A stretch of DNA of 39,974 nt from SAR116 cluster bacterium MED-G04 (GTDB taxonomy: Bacteria > Pseudomonadota > Alphaproteobacteria > Puniceispirillales > UBA1172): contig NTKX01000008.1 of assembly GCA_002457135.1 (NCBI GenBank), positions 1-39,974 on the forward strand, in the 5' to 3' direction. Position 1 is the first letter of the stretch. Every line of letters begins with the position of its first letter. Of the stretch, positions 39,930 through 39,974 are shown in pieces. A program made the translations under genes and the position numbers. The notes under the pieces were generated by a model. It saw only the letters and a program-made list of their open reading frames with translations. It was not told the origin of the DNA and did not search any database.

Positions 39930-39974
39930 ATGGCGAAAATGCGAAAGAAAGGCGATCTGCCCCGGAAAAACTGC
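39930..39974 (+). CDS. DUF2256 family protein, 3' part outside window
   Basis: Fifteen codons, MAKMRKKGDLPRKNC, run to the window edge. This resembles the conserved start of small DUF2256 zinc-binding proteins, which continue with a CxxC knuckle and a Trp/Lys-rich segment. The last visible cysteine would be the first metal ligand. ATG 39939 is an alternative start. The gene is divergent from the rhodanese operon. The call rests on a very short stretch. Confidence 0.6.
   Translation, partial: MAKMRKKGDLPRKNC

Overview
This window reads as a densely packed chromosomal segment of an alphaproteobacterium with fairly high GC (estimated by eye in the high fifties percent). The assignment rests on gene order. 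The window holds rpmH-rnpA-yidD-yidC-engB-argB, dapD-dapE, def-fmt-truA, ffs-dnaX-ybaB-recR, pheA and kdsB either side of a divergent promoter from a CycM-type membrane cytochrome c, and tsaD/gpsA divergent from hemC-hemD-Mic60-like-hemY. This last arrangement is characteristic of the class. A marine Rhodospirillales- or SAR116-like organism would fit, but the sequence alone does not settle that. I see no phage, insertion sequence, integrase, CRISPR array or island boundary. It is mostly core genome.

Layout. 1-3191: end of a WD40 protein, tRNA-Arg(ACG), gpt, and an orphan membrane histidine kinase. 3285-7668: the ribosomal L34/RNase P protein/membrane insertase cluster from a strong sigma70-type promoter, then engB and argB. 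7704-11016: HAD pyrimidine 5'-nucleotidase-like gene, dapD, dapE and a translationally coupled membrane protein of unknown function. 11050-13296 (minus): def-fmt-truA. 13418-17559: rmuC, convergent with the ffs-dnaX-ybaB-recR transcription unit. 17639-19366 (minus): pheA and kdsB. 19537-21883: cytochrome c, hisN, ghrA-like dehydrogenase. 21880-24653 (minus): M17 aminopeptidase and MATE transporter. 24709-27633: ArnT-type GT83 glycosyltransferase, GT2 glycosyltransferase and lipid-A-biosynthesis N-terminal-domain protein, a likely lipid A or polyprenyl-phosphate-sugar modification set. 27682-30280 (minus): EVE protein, gpsA, tsaD. 30396-34297: hemC, hemD, shortened Mic60-like protein, hemY, followed by tRNA-Thr(CGT) with its own promoter. 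34476-36385: secreted ankyrin protein and lldD. 36489-38240: amtB-glnK with a clear terminator. 38260-39974: MBL hydrolase, ABM monooxygenase and rhodanese genes in one minus operon, and the first codons of a DUF2256 gene.

The most unusual property is not a gene. Short tandem duplications with unrelated 12-19 nt units recur at about a dozen places, mainly in gene gaps and at the N-terminal codons of housekeeping genes (argB, dnaX, gpsA, pheA), and one lies inside hemC. The Mic60-like protein lacks the C-terminal mitofilin domain. Other points worth a look are a perfect palindrome exactly filling most of the rpmH promoter spacer, a 9-bp inverted repeat just upstream of hemC, and an ffs (4.5S RNA) gene too short for protein-based annotation.

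No clearly new defence or mobile system was found.
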